A DNA stretch of 64,000 bases from UMGS1696 sp045643285 (GCA_045643285.1 JAZUKN010000028.1:27706-91705); one strand, 5' to 3'; numbered from the stretch's first letter, positions 25,054-33,299 are shown. Notes: generated from the letters alone by a model not told the origin. Translations and numbers: made by a program.

Positions 25054-25480
25054 CGAAACCGGGCATTTCCCGCAATTTTTCGACAATTCTGTTCGCCTTC
25101 TTCCACTGATTTCTTAAACAGAGACGTAGCAGTCTGTAACTGCCGATAGCGGTCATCGAATGTGACGGAGCCGTGTCTTTCCGTATAGCATCAAAATAAA
25201 TTCTTTGCACTTCGTCTTCTCCGATGCCTCCGTTGCCGGCGGCAAGAGCGAGTGCTTCGGTGTTCATTCCGTCAATGTATATTCTCTGTGAGATACCGCT
25301 CAGGTCGAAGTAGAACGCAAGCACCCTCGACTTGACCTCATCCTCAAACTTTCCTTCGGCGTGGAGAATGTCCGCCATCATTTTGTGCGACTGTGCAAGG
25401 CGGATGAAATCTCCGTTTTGCTGTGCATATTTCGCTTCGCTTGCAAGTCTGCAAAACTCCTCGTTGTAGTTCTGATTCAT
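25046..25480 (-). CDS. Hypothetical helical phage-region protein, TPR-like
   Basis: A 144-residue protein beginning MNQNYNEEFCRLASEAKYAQ. Residues 15-50 (QNGDFIRLAQSHKMMADILHA) look like a tetratricopeptide-type helix pair. Start fixed by AAGGAGGT 6 nt upstream; upstream in-frame sequence is basic and non-conserved in style. No function can be assigned. Confidence 0.65.
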   Translation of the reverse strand: MNQNYNEEFCRLASEAKYAQQNGDFIRLAQSHKMMADILHAEGKFEDEVKSRVLAFYFDLSGISQRIYIDGMNTEALALAAGNGGIGEDEVQRIYFDAIRKDTAPSHSMTAIGSYRLLRLCLRNQWKKANRIVEKLREMPGFVD

Positions 25481-25523
25481 ATTGACCTCCTTGGTATGCT
25501 TTCTTTGGCTGTTTTTAGCCCTT

Positions 25524-25745
25524 TTACGACTTCTTCTTATTCGTAGGTGAAATTGTATTACTTTCTGCTTTGGAACGATTTGCGGGCTTTTTGGCGTATT
25601 TGGCGAGGGTTTCTTTGATAACTTTGTCCGACGGGAAGAACCGAAGAGCCGCCGAGTGGTCGTCATCGTACCTGATTTTCAGATTTCCGGTGTCTTCCCA
25701 GTCAAATTCACTCTTTTTCTTCGGCGAGTTATTTGTGCTTTTCAT
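25524..25745 (-). CDS. Hypothetical small Lys/Asn-rich protein
   Basis: A 73-residue protein (MKSTNNSPKKKSEFDWEDTG...) with basic ends and an acidic centre; unrecognised. Its start overlaps the end of the YopX-like gene by 17 nt, and the SD is weak (AGAAGAAG), so expression probably depends on coupling. Confidence 0.5.
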   Translation of the reverse strand: MKSTNNSPKKKSEFDWEDTGNLKIRYDDDHSAALRFFPSDKVIKETLAKYAKKPANRSKAESNTISPTNKKKS

Positions 25746-26151
25746 AAAACGTCTTCTTCTGATCCCGGTCAAAGATATTGCCGACCACCTTGTAGTCAGT
25801 CGAGAATATCTCATCGAAACCTATTGCTTTGAAATGCGTGTCGATGAGAACGAATCGTGCGTTCTCCGTATCCGCTATGACGACTCCACTGCTGCCCTGA
25901 CCGTCATCTAGAATATCTCCGGTAAAGATTTTCGTCCCTTCGGAATCGTTTTTCCAGATGTACTGACCTACGGTGTCGGTATAGACTACATTCTTTTCGA
26001 CCGGGTTGTAGGAGTAGATAATCGAATAATCGCCTTCTCCGTGGCAAAGCCCTCCGAACACCCAGTTGCTATCCATCGGATCTCCACGAAAATTCTTCAA
26101 CTTCTCGCCGAATTTTCTTGTCTGTCCCCTGAACAATAACTCCATATTCAT
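25729..26151 (-). CDS. YopX-family phage protein
   Basis: A 140-residue protein with the YopX pattern: an N-terminal MELLFRGQTRKFGE segment, VFGGLCHG, YTDTVGQYIW, the hallmark KIFTGDILDDG, and a C-terminal VVGNIFD. YopX domains (DUF1642-neighbour type) are common in Gram-positive phages; the molecular role is unknown. Start overlaps the upstream nuclease-fold gene as ATGA. A second YopX-like gene lies at 52128-52502. Confidence 0.8.
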   Translation of the reverse strand: MNMELLFRGQTRKFGEKLKNFRGDPMDSNWVFGGLCHGEGDYSIIYSYNPVEKNVVYTDTVGQYIWKNDSEGTKIFTGDILDDGQGSSGVVIADTENARFVLIDTHFKAIGFDEIFSTDYKVVGNIFDRDQKKTFYEKHK

Positions 26152-26678
26152 TCCTCGCTTCCGTAACCGAATATATCGCCTCTGCTTCTGTCACGGCAGG
26201 CACAGCGTAGCATCGACGATAGGATGATTTCTTTGTCTGCCCGAAGCAGACGTTTCTTTGCCGGCTTAACGCAAACCAGCTCGTCGAAGCCCGGAGAGAA
26301 CTCTGTGTAATACTGCGTGATCCAAACATTCGAGTATCCACGCTCGTTCGGAACTGTCTTTTCTTTCATCTCACGGTGGCAGGATACATATACTCCGATG
26401 TCAGTCGGGATCTCTGCTTTCACTTTTTCGTACAGATCGTATGGCATAACGTAATAATTCTTGTCGCCGATGAATGTGACGTGATTTTTCGACCGGAAAT
26501 CTGAAACCGACTGCTTGATTTCATAACAAAGGGTTTCCCGATTGCAGTTGTAGCAGATGCAGTCAACGATTTCTCCTCCATACCACCCGATTGTGCATTC
26601 AAAGACGAAGAAATCTTTTCTTGGGTCGAACTTATTGCAAAGGAGCCGTTCGAGCTGTTTCGTTGTTTCAGTCTTCAT
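26148..26678 (-). CDS. MmcB-like PD-(D/E)XK nuclease-fold protein
   Basis: A 176-residue protein. CYEIKQSVSDFRSKN followed by GDKNYYVMPYDLYEKVK matches the catalytic half (ExK) and following strand-helix of MmcB/VRR-NUC-type restriction-endonuclease-fold proteins, often annotated as DNA repair protein MmcB family in phages. An earlier Asp/Glu at VFECTIGWYGGEIVD could complete the metal site. The ATG at 26678 overlaps the upstream stop as ATGA, with AGAGG before it. Nuclease activity is inferred, not shown. Confidence 0.65.
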   Translation of the reverse strand: MKTETTKQLERLLCNKFDPRKDFFVFECTIGWYGGEIVDCICYNCNRETLCYEIKQSVSDFRSKNHVTFIGDKNYYVMPYDLYEKVKAEIPTDIGVYVSCHREMKEKTVPNERGYSNVWITQYYTEFSPGFDELVCVKPAKKRLLRADKEIILSSMLRCACRDRSRGDIFGYGSEE

Positions 26679-26977
26679 ATCATCATCCTCTTTCTGCAAT
26701 CTGCCTCGCATTCTTCTTGCGTGAGAAACACGGTCTTGCCGATGTCGGACGGTTCAAAGTCTATATCGTCGAGAAGTTCTCCCTCCGCAGAAACAGATGC
26801 TTCGTATCGAATATCGAGACAGTTCTTCAACGATCCGGAGATATTCACCGAATCCACACGGTAGTCGAGGATCGTTCCGAAATCTCCGTTCCAGTAGTAA
26901 ACCGTATCTCCGGGTTCAACGAAATCGAACAGATATATCTCTCTGCCTTTCTCGTCAAATATGCTTGCCTTTTTCAT
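26675..26977 (-). CDS. Hypothetical protein, small beta-rich
   Basis: A 100-residue acidic protein with a GDTVYYWNGDFGTILDYRV stretch suggesting a small beta-barrel (SH3- or KOW-like), unproven. Start at 26977 has GAGGTG 5 nt upstream. Couples by ATGA to the MmcB-like gene. Confidence 0.6.
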   Translation of the reverse strand: MKKASIFDEKGREIYLFDFVEPGDTVYYWNGDFGTILDYRVDSVNISGSLKNCLDIRYEASVSAEGELLDDIDFEPSDIGKTVFLTQEECEADCRKRMMI

Positions 26978-26987
26978 ACCTTTCACC

Positions 26988-27581
26988 TCAATCAAACGGA
27001 TACTCGTGAGAGGAACCGTGTTCTGCATTGAACTTTTCGAGCAGGCCTTTGTCTCTTACTTTCAACGCCTTTATCACTTCGTTTGCCAACTTCTTGTCTG
27101 TGAAAACGTAGTCGGATACTCCTCTTGCCTGAAGCATCCTTTCTACCGTAGGGTCGATGTCAAACGAGCTGCCCGGCATCTTTCTCGTTGAAACTCCGTC
27201 GTATCCGTTACTTGTTCTTGCGAACGCTTCAAACGACACAAACGGAAGGTTGTAGTAATCGGTTTCTCCTTTGTACGCCGACTTATAATCCGGTCCGCTT
27301 ATGATGACCTTGTTTACAATGTATTCCACGATTTTGTAATCGCAGACCGTTATGCTGTTTTTGATATGCTGACCGTTGTACGACGGGTTCAAGCTGCAAG
27401 CGGGGCATTGGAACTCCACGCCCCTGATAGTAACCTTTCTCGTATCGTCGCAGATAGGACACGGTTCGCTCAAACATTTCAAGTTGATAGTTCTTATTCC
27501 GAACAATTTCTGTCCGTAGTGGTACTCCGGGTTTCCTTTAACGGTAATCTCGATTTTGCTTGTCTTGCTTTCATTCAACAT
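26988..27581 (-). CDS. Hypothetical protein with an internal zinc ribbon
   Basis: A 197-residue protein. CPICDDTRKV and CPACS about 18 residues apart (residues 45-65) form a likely Cys4 zinc ribbon. The remainder is mixed alpha/beta with no recognised domain. AAGGAG lies 10 nt before the ATG, and the start overlaps the end of the next gene upstream by 11 nt. Confidence 0.6.
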   Translation of the reverse strand: MLNESKTSKIEITVKGNPEYHYGQKLFGIRTINLKCLSEPCPICDDTRKVTIRGVEFQCPACSLNPSYNGQHIKNSITVCDYKIVEYIVNKVIISGPDYKSAYKGETDYYNLPFVSFEAFARTSNGYDGVSTRKMPGSSFDIDPTVERMLQARGVSDYVFTDKKLANEVIKALKVRDKGLLEKFNAEHGSSHEYPFD

Positions 27582-27831
27582 TTTCTTTATCTCCTTCGTT
27601 TCTGAATTTAAGTTCCTTTTCTCTGATGGTCGTATAGACATTTGGAAGACCAAGCCCTATGTAGCATTCCTGACAGAGAATGTATCTGATTCTGCTGCGA
27701 TCTCCCGTGATCTGCAAATCTCCGCAGTCTTGCAAATGAACCGGACAAGGATTGTGGATGACTTCCGTCGTTATTGCAAGTGCGTTGAGTCCGCAATCTT
27801 TCCCGCACTTATCGCACACAACTTTTATCAT
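27571..27831 (-). CDS. Hypothetical small Cys-rich protein
   Basis: An 86-residue protein with CDKCGKDC at the N-terminus and CPVHLQDC and CQECY further on, consistent with one or two zinc sites. GGAGGT precedes the ATG. ATGA-type overlap with the HAD gene upstream. Confidence 0.6.
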   Translation of the reverse strand: MIKVVCDKCGKDCGLNALAITTEVIHNPCPVHLQDCGDLQITGDRSRIRYILCQECYIGLGLPNVYTTIREKELKFRNEGDKENVE

Positions 27832-28160
27832 TCTGATACCTCCGTTAAGAACGTAAGCGGATTCACGCTTCTGTCATCCCAATACTCCGTAGCACCGCAT
27901 TTTCTTGGGTCGTTCCCGAACATTTCTTTCCACTCCGGGAGACTTTCGTTCACGGCATCGAATACGAGTCCCTGCTCCTTGCAAAAGGCGAGTGCCTTTT
28001 CAAGCATTTCTCCCTCTCGGCAGGTCCATAGGATGAGTCCGCATCCTTCTTTCTGCCGTCTTTTCGCTTCGTCGATGACTCTCTGTATCGGCTTTCCGAT
28101 TTCCGGATATTCGTTCTCGCAAAGAGTACCGTCGAAATCAATGGCTATTGCATCTCTCAT
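27828..28160 (-). CDS. HAD-superfamily phosphatase-like protein
   Basis: A 110-residue minimal HAD domain: AIDFDGTLCENEYP carries the nucleophilic Asp and acid/base Asp, LILWTCREG is motif II, and a late WDDRSVNP provides the acidic motif. There is no cap domain. Such single-domain HAD proteins are frequent in phages, sometimes acting on nucleotides or nucleic-acid ends; the substrate is not visible here. AAGGAATG precedes the start. Confidence 0.8.
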   Translation of the reverse strand: MRDAIAIDFDGTLCENEYPEIGKPIQRVIDEAKRRQKEGCGLILWTCREGEMLEKALAFCKEQGLVFDAVNESLPEWKEMFGNDPRKCGATEYWDDRSVNPLTFLTEVSE

Positions 28161-28190
28161 ATAATCATTCCTTTCTGAAATGTTTTTTCT

Positions 28191-28550
28191 TCATTCATCC
28201 CAATCGAGTTCCTGACCGCAGTTCACACACTTTGACTGCTTTGAAACGTGGGAGCCGCATCGAGGACAGGTGTACGATACCGTACATACAATTCCGGGTT
28301 TGTAACCGTGTTTTATCGGTTTCGCTTTACCGAGTCGAGCAGGATCCTTTTCTCCGAGGACCGGATAGTCAGCATCTCCGCCTTTCGTGATTACAACACG
28401 GTACGCCTTGTTTATCCCTCGAACTGAGCGGTTTGCCAGAGCATAGAACGAATCTATGCTGGCACAACCGAGTTTCTTCTGACATTCTCTTGCGGTTCCA
28501 CGAGCAAGCAGAATATCCGATTCTTTGTCATACACTTCGTACAGGTTCAC
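28191..28550 (-). CDS. Hypothetical protein with a C-terminal zinc ribbon (CxNCGQxLDW type)
   Basis: A 119-residue protein. The N-terminal half resembles small phage proteins that handle a helix-turn-helix-like ARECQKKLGC segment. The C-terminus CPRCGSHVS...CVNCGQELDWDE is a zinc ribbon shared with two other genes in this region (29488 and 29813). The GTG at 28550 is preferred because AAAGGAG lies 10 nt upstream; a TTG at 28583 is possible. Confidence 0.6.
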   Translation of the reverse strand: MNLYEVYDKESDILLARGTARECQKKLGCASIDSFYALANRSVRGINKAYRVVITKGGDADYPVLGEKDPARLGKAKPIKHGYKPGIVCTVSYTCPRCGSHVSKQSKCVNCGQELDWDE

Positions 28551-28626
28551 GTGTTTCTCAACTCCTTTGATTTTTGTTGTCAAGAATATTCTTTACCTGT
28601 CTTGACTTATTTAAGTATTATTTCTC

Positions 28627-29166
28627 TCATTCCAACCACGACGACGAGCTGAAATATACGTTCCCAATCGCAAACTCGTCTACTGCTCCTTGCCAGTCGT
28701 GATAATGGTCTTTCCGGAACGCAACAACCCTTTCGGGAATCGTAACGCCGTTTTGGAAAACATCCGCTACAATTCGCTTTGTCGTTTCGCTCGGTGTCGC
28801 GTTCGGAATATCAGGCACTACCGAAAACTCCCAATATCCCGCGCTCCATGCGTATATAGTGTCTGCGATTTTGTCACCCCAATGCCCGCATTTTACGCGG
28901 TTGAGTATAACTTCGGTTATTGCCTTTTGTAATTCTTCACCTTCGCCTCCGGCTTCGAGCCAAACTACCCGGCACACAAGGTCGTATTCTTCAGCTGTGA
29001 GCTCATACGCCGCTGTTTTTTGGCGATAATTGTGTACGTCGATTCTTGAGACGCCGTTGCCTATATCGACGGGTTTTGCTGCGTTTGTCGGACACAGCAA
29101 TGCCGTTACTGCTGTCACCGCAAGTGCAATAATGGCAAATGCGGTAAAAAATGTTTTGTGTTTCAT
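28627..29166 (-). CDS. SleB-like cell-wall hydrolase
   Basis: A 179-residue secreted protein. It has a signal peptide (MKHKTFFTAFAIIALAVTAVTALLC, ending near TNAAK), then the Hydrolase_2/SleB catalytic domain: DYDLVCRVVWLEAGGEGEE style beginning with the catalytic Glu region (VCRVVWLEAGGEGE), AITEVILNRV, and a C-terminal ...GNVYF. SleB family members are lytic transglycosylases for spore cortex or peptidoglycan. It lies outside the lysis cassette, among small phage genes, so it may act separately from the endolysin. AAGGAG supports the start. Confidence 0.85.
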   Translation of the reverse strand: MKHKTFFTAFAIIALAVTAVTALLCPTNAAKPVDIGNGVSRIDVHNYRQKTAAYELTAEEYDLVCRVVWLEAGGEGEELQKAITEVILNRVKCGHWGDKIADTIYAWSAGYWEFSVVPDIPNATPSETTKRIVADVFQNGVTIPERVVAFRKDHYHDWQGAVDEFAIGNVYFSSSSWLE

Positions 29167-29210
29167 ATTGATTCTCCTTTGTTTTTGTTTTTTCTTTCTG
29201 TTCTCAAAAA

Positions 29211-29498
29211 TTATTTCTTTTCCTTTTCGATTTCGATTTTGCAAAGTGCTTTGATTTCGTCACACCATTCGACTATTTTTTCATAGTAGCAGATAGGACT
29301 ATCTATCGTCTTGTCGGTTGATTTGCTCTCCTGTAAGTAGACTATATACCGCAGGCACGCCTCGCATAATTCCTTCATCCGTTTCGGATATACAAACCAA
29401 TGCGGGGCTACACCGATCGGGGGCTGTTGTAATTCGGATTCATTAATGTGAACGTCACAGTTGCACAACTCAAAATGAACGCAATCTTCACACGTCAT
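29211..29498 (-). CDS. Hypothetical Cys-rich protein
   Basis: A 95-residue acidic protein starting MTCEDCVHFELCNCDVH, with a later CEACLRY and CDEIKALC, suggesting metal binding. The ATG at 29498 (GGAG 8 nt before) is preferred to a GTG at 29504. It overlaps the 3' end of the upstream gene. Confidence 0.55.
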   Translation of the reverse strand: MTCEDCVHFELCNCDVHINESELQQPPIGVAPHWFVYPKRMKELCEACLRYIVYLQESKSTDKTIDSPICYYEKIVEWCDEIKALCKIEIEKEKK

Positions 29499-29826
29499 CG
29501 TCACAACTCCAATCTAACGCCTGACCGCAGTTTGAGCAATAATTGATTCCCCACCGACTCAAATCCTCTTTTTCGGCATCTGCGTCACAAAGCACATCTC
29601 CACAATTCGGGCAACTACCTTTATACCTCCATATCGCATCTATTGCCGATCCGTTCTCTCCATAGATAGGAAATACATAGTCTCTACCTTCGACTTTCTT
29701 CGGTATTTGTTTTTCAAGCGCAACTATTGCCACACGTAAAACTTCATACAATTCGAGATTCGGCTTTTTTGCATGAGGCAAAAGTATGTCTTGAAGCCTA
29801 TGTTTTGCTTCTTCATTTGTTATCAT
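29488..29826 (-). CDS. Hypothetical zinc-ribbon protein (CxNCGQxLDW type)
   Basis: A 112-residue protein with a helical N-terminal half and a C-terminal ribbon CPNCGDVLC...CSNCGQALDWSCDD. Same architecture as the neighbouring 29813-30163 product. IPKK and a following basic segment recur in both. GGAG 8 nt before the ATG. Confidence 0.6.
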   Translation of the reverse strand: MITNEEAKHRLQDILLPHAKKPNLELYEVLRVAIVALEKQIPKKVEGRDYVFPIYGENGSAIDAIWRYKGSCPNCGDVLCDADAEKEDLSRWGINYCSNCGQALDWSCDDDV

Positions 29827-30163
29827 CGTCATCGCTCCAATCTATTCTTTGTCCGCAATTAGAACAGGTTTTGTTGGTTCTCAATCCAATGTGTTCTCCG
29901 CAGTTGCCGCAAAAATAATACTTCCACACATACAGCTTTCCCATTGGATCAAAATCACGTATTTCTTTTATTATCGGCTTTTTCGGAATCTGATTTTCAA
30001 GTATTGCCTCTGCATTGCAGAGGTCTATTTTCATTTGGCCGATTTCTTCCGGTGTCATCATGGTATCTTCATATTCGGCAAGTCTGTTAAAGACTTTTTC
30101 AAAGGTCGAATGTGTCGGTTGCGATACAGAGCCGTCGGAGTTTCTTATCGTAAGTCTTTCCAT
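29813..30163 (-). CDS. Hypothetical zinc-ribbon protein (CxNCGQxLDW type)
   Basis: A 116-residue protein beginning MERLTIRNSDGSVSQPT, with FNRLAEYEDT (a motif frequent in small phage and mobile-element proteins) and the C-terminal ribbon CGNCGEHIG...CSNCGQRIDWSDD. Clearly related to the next gene downstream, probably by tandem duplication. CGGAGG 5 nt before the ATG. Confidence 0.65.
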   Translation of the reverse strand: MERLTIRNSDGSVSQPTHSTFEKVFNRLAEYEDTMMTPEEIGQMKIDLCNAEAILENQIPKKPIIKEIRDFDPMGKLYVWKYYFCGNCGEHIGLRTNKTCSNCGQRIDWSDDDDNK

Positions 30164-30164
30164 T

Positions 30165-30626
30165 TCATTCCTCCGTGTTCTTGCAGCGGAAGCAAACGCT
30201 TCTACCACCTTTATCTTTGTGCCAGTCACAACTGATGCTGTTTTCGTTCAGTCCATCCTCGGCGTGGATGCACTCATCACATAAGAGCATCTGTGCTCCG
30301 CATACCGGGCAATACGCTTCGTATCCCATAGTTTCAACATCCCAAACGATTTCGTTTTCAGCACCGCATTCAGGGCATACTTCGATCACCGTTCGTGAGG
30401 TAAAAAAGGCATCCGGCAAGACAATGGATGCTATCATTTTGAAGACATCGGGTTCAAAACCTGATTCTTCGTACTTTGCCAAACGCTCGAAGATTGCTGC
30501 ATTGCATCTCGTTCTGTTGGTGCATCCCGAACAGTCACCTTCAAGAACTTTGTCTCCGTCCCTGTCGGGATACTGGCAAACACGGTCGATGCCGCCGTAT
30601 TCGTTTCTTTTCAAAAGGTTTGCCAT
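30165..30626 (-). CDS. Hypothetical multi-zinc-ribbon protein
   Basis: A 153-residue Cys-rich protein: CSGCTNRTRC near residue 33, FERLAKYEESGFEPD (same helix as in the neighbouring proteins), then CPECGAEN, CPVCGAQ, CDECIH and CFRCKN. Probably several Cys4 zinc sites. Function not recognisable. It ends 2 bp before the next gene and has GGAGG before its ATG. Confidence 0.65.
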   Translation of the reverse strand: MANLLKRNEYGGIDRVCQYPDRDGDKVLEGDCSGCTNRTRCNAAIFERLAKYEESGFEPDVFKMIASIVLPDAFFTSRTVIEVCPECGAENEIVWDVETMGYEAYCPVCGAQMLLCDECIHAEDGLNENSISCDWHKDKGGRSVCFRCKNTEE

Positions 30627-30627
30627 A

Positions 30628-30816
30628 TCACTTGCCTCCGTTCTTCTTCGGGACCAAACGGTGCTTGATTTCTGGACAGATGCCTTCGTTCTCGATGTAC
30701 GCCTTTTGGTCCGCCTTTGCTTCCCGGTATGTGGAGCATCGAAAAATCACTTCCTTGCCGCATCCGTAATCGTAGATCAGTTCGTATTCGTCTTCGGTCT
30801 TTCTCTGATATGCCAT
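30628..30816 (-). CDS. Hypothetical small protein
   Basis: A 62-residue protein (MAYQRKTEDEYELIYDYGCG...) with mixed charge and no recognised domain. AAAGGAG 7 nt upstream supports it, and it is spaced 1 bp from the next gene. Confidence 0.6.
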   Translation of the reverse strand: MAYQRKTEDEYELIYDYGCGKEVIFRCSTYREAKADQKAYIENEGICPEIKHRLVPKKNGGK

Positions 30817-30831
30817 ATCAATTCTCCTTTC

Positions 30832-31131
30832 TTACCACTCGAACTCTCTGTCAAAACAGAACGGTGTAACCTCATACCCAAGCATTTCGAGGTAAAATAC
30901 GAAAGTTTCCTCTCCGCTTGAACTCTCTCGGAATTCCGCAACTTCGTCGAAGTGCTCGTCATAATCCTCTCGGTCATTATCGTAGAAACAGCACTGTGCG
31001 TAGCTTACAGCCATCTGGTAATCACGCTCAACTTTTTCTTCTGAAAAGCCAGCAGGTGAGCTGATTTCATAGAAAGCGTCGTCGCTTTCTTCCTCACAAA
31101 TTTTTACGGTGTATTTTCTATCGCATATCAT
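30832..31131 (-). CDS. Hypothetical acidic protein
   Basis: A 99-residue strongly acidic protein (MICDRKYTVKICEEESDD...) ending FDREFEW. No domain recognised. Start overlaps the upstream stop as ATGA. Confidence 0.6.
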   Translation of the reverse strand: MICDRKYTVKICEEESDDAFYEISSPAGFSEEKVERDYQMAVSYAQCCFYDNDREDYDEHFDEVAEFRESSSGEETFVFYLEMLGYEVTPFCFDREFEW

Positions 31132-31427
31132 TGATTTTCACCCTTTCTGAACGGGCAGTCTGTTCTCTTGCAGTCGGTTCCTAGATAGCACTTGACTTCC
31201 TCGTCTCCTTCATAGAATGGTCTGCACACCGGAATTCCTTTCCTCGCAAGCAGATCTTCTGCAAAATCAACAACATCTCCGATGAGTTCCATATTCCAGT
31301 CAACAGGATGACCGTCTTCTTTAAGAGTGCTATCTTTCTTAGATGCGATAGAGCAAAGCAACTCATACGCCGCATTGTCTATTCTGTCGTTTTTGTTTTC
31401 GAGGAACTGTTCATACCCGTATCCCAT
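31128..31427 (-). CDS. Hypothetical protein with a C-terminal CxxxxCxxxxC segment
   Basis: A 99-residue acidic helical protein starting MGYGYEQFLENKND and ending CYLGTDCKRTDCPFRKG, a short Cys cluster that could bind zinc. GAGAGGTG is 5 nt before the chosen ATG. Confidence 0.6.
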   Translation of the reverse strand: MGYGYEQFLENKNDRIDNAAYELLCSIASKKDSTLKEDGHPVDWNMELIGDVVDFAEDLLARKGIPVCRPFYEGDEEVKCYLGTDCKRTDCPFRKGENQ

Positions 31428-31428
31428 A

Positions 31429-31668
31429 TCATTCACCTCTCATTTCTTTTGCCGCCTTTGCGATTGCATCCGCATTCTTCCCGAGGATGAACCGTGCATC
31501 TTCGAGTCTTTGCTCGAAAATCTCTCTGTATGTATCTCTGACAGTCTTTTCGTCGATGACCGGGCAGTTGCATTTCACGGCGAGAATAACATCATAGAAC
31601 GTGATGCCGTCGAGGATGTTATCTTCCTGAAACATATCTTCTCCGAGTTCCCATTTCTTTTCGTCCAT
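31429..31668 (-). CDS. Hypothetical small helical protein
   Basis: A 79-residue mainly helical protein (MDEKKWELGEDMFQEDNIL...) with no recognised domain. AAGGAAGG upstream. It abuts the next gene with a 1-bp gap. Confidence 0.6.
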   Translation of the reverse strand: MDEKKWELGEDMFQEDNILDGITFYDVILAVKCNCPVIDEKTVRDTYREIFEQRLEDARFILGKNADAIAKAAKEMRGE

Positions 31669-31693
31669 TTCAAGACCTTCCTTTCTTTTTGGG

Positions 31694-32200
31694 TTAGTCG
31701 TTATCGCTTTTGAGCCATTTCAGCCATTCTTGCGTGGTGATTTTCTTTTCTTCTTCTTTTCTGATTCTTGCTGTTCTGCACTTTGCTTCTGTCAAAATCC
31801 TGCCGAGCAAGTTCATAACATACTGTGTTTCCTCCGTTGGATTTTCCCTCATTCTTATGCAAAGAGCACTCCAACAATAGTCAAGACTTTGAATTGCTAT
31901 ATCTCCGTTAGGTTTATTTCTTACAATCGGTCCGCCCTTTCTTTTCGTAGAACCGATGTCTTTCATAAGACCTTTCACTGCGTCGATTTCTTTTTCGGTA
32001 AGACCGTATTCTTGCAGCGGATCCAAAACTGCCTCGAACAAATCTTCTATCGCAGTTCTAAGAGGAAGTCGTTTACCGCTTTCAAGGTCGAAAACATAAT
32101 CATTGCCGTTCTTATCCTGACGGATGTCGAACCAGCAATCACATTTCGTTTTTCTGGCAATCTTCGTAAGACCGTTGTATTCGTTTTCACTCAATGTCAT
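31694..32200 (-). CDS. Hypothetical phage-region protein
   Basis: A 168-residue protein, helical C-terminus rich in Arg/Glu/Lys (TARIRKEEEKK, QEWLKWLKSD). An internal C-D-C-W segment near residue 20 is not a clear metal site. No family recognised. AAAGGAG precedes the ATG. Confidence 0.6.
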   Translation of the reverse strand: MTLSENEYNGLTKIARKTKCDCWFDIRQDKNGNDYVFDLESGKRLPLRTAIEDLFEAVLDPLQEYGLTEKEIDAVKGLMKDIGSTKRKGGPIVRNKPNGDIAIQSLDYCWSALCIRMRENPTEETQYVMNLLGRILTEAKCRTARIRKEEEKKITTQEWLKWLKSDND

Positions 32201-32213
32201 ACTGCTTCTCCTT

Positions 32214-32576
32214 TCAGTTCAGCCAACTCTTATCGAGTATCATCGCCCGCGCCCAGTCAGGGTCGAGAATAGGTCTGTCAGGACCGTTGCATTTCAGCAT
32301 AACCTTGAACCCCTGCAGGAGAACTCCACCGTAATTGAACGGGTTGCTGCAGAGGATTGCTTCGATTTTCCCGAAGAACGAGTCATCGTTGTACTTCCTT
32401 CTGGATTCGGTATCAACCCATCCCCATACTCCTTCACCGTTTTTACATTCGATGTTGTCCGGATCCGGGATGTTGAACTTGACGAAACCAACGTTTCTGT
32501 CAACCTCATCCATTTGCTCCATCTTTCTGAAGCAATCGGTGAACCCGTACTTCTTGCAGATTTCTTTTCTATCCAT
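32214..32576 (-). CDS. Hypothetical protein, first gene of the 32.6-kb promoter module
   Basis: A 120-residue protein (MDRKEICKKYGFTDCFRKM...) with no recognised domain. Its GGAG-supported start lies directly after promoter-operator sequence (32595-32653), so it heads the 25-32-kb block. Confidence 0.6.
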   Translation of the reverse strand: MDRKEICKKYGFTDCFRKMEQMDEVDRNVGFVKFNIPDPDNIECKNGEGVWGWVDTESRRKYNDDSFFGKIEAILCSNPFNYGGVLLQGFKVMLKCNGPDRPILDPDWARAMILDKSWLN

Positions 32577-32594
32577 ACCGTTATCTCCTTTCAT

Positions 32595-32653
32595 CAATAC
32601 CGATTGGTATTGTTTCGTTATACTTATCTTACAATACCTACCGCCTAAGTCAA
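32595..32653 (-). promoter_or_regulatory. Family-B promoter with downstream palindromic operator (module 32.6)
   Basis: TTGACT (32653-32648), 16 bp (TAGGCGGTAGGTATTG), TAAGAT (32631-32626). The perfect palindrome CAATACC-GATT-GGTATTG (32595-32612) lies just downstream of the predicted start. Near-identical promoters are at 42.1 and 45.4 kb. Confidence 0.8.
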
Positions 32654-32702
32654 TAGGAAAGCGGATATTTTTCAAAAAGATTTCTGAAATCCTTGTTTGC
32701 GT

Positions 32703-33299
32703 TTATTTCAGCAGGTATCCGGCTATTGCGAGGTAGTCGAGTTTGTCATCGGTGAGGACTGCGAATTCAGTCCATTTTGCGTCGCATTTGGTATGCTCGT
32801 ACTTTCGTTTCACCAAATACACCTTCTTTCCGAGGTAGTGATCGGAGCCAAGTGCGGTTTCTTTGATGAGGTTGCAGTAGCAGTACATCCAGTTATCCAA
32901 ATAGTCGGTATCTCCGGATTTTTCTTTTTCTTTCTTCAGTAAGTCCTTCCACTCGTCGTATGTGGAAAGTCCTTCGGACATTTTCTCCGCAATCTTGTTG
33001 ATTGCTTCATAGGCGAAATCTCCTACCTTTTTTGCGCTCGTGCCTCCGTTCCACTCATCCTTTACGAGCGTTTCCTCGAACAGAACTGTTCCTGACCTAT
33101 CTACAACCCTCATCGTGATACCTTCCTTGATAGGGCAGTCTGCCTCATATCCGCCGGTCCACTTTTGAGATGTCAGCCAAAAGACGATGCTATCCACATT
33201 CGCCGGCTGTCTGATATACATCTTTTTCGTTTCAGGACACCAGTACAGATCTTCGGCTCCCTGATTATCACGGAACTGAACGGTGAGGATTCTCCACAT
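32703..33299 (-). CDS. Hypothetical phage-region protein
   Basis: A 198-residue protein with Trp-rich N-terminal half (FWLTSQKWTGGYEADC) and charged helical middle. No domain recognised. Its start overlaps the upstream stop as TAATG, with AAGGAGG before it. Last gene before the 32.6-kb promoter. Confidence 0.6.
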   Translation of the reverse strand: MWRILTVQFRDNQGAEDLYWCPETKKMYIRQPANVDSIVFWLTSQKWTGGYEADCPIKEGITMRVVDRSGTVLFEETLVKDEWNGGTSAKKVGDFAYEAINKIAEKMSEGLSTYDEWKDLLKKEKEKSGDTDYLDNWMYCYCNLIKETALGSDHYLGKKVYLVKRKYEHTKCDAKWTEFAVLTDDKLDYLAIAGYLLK

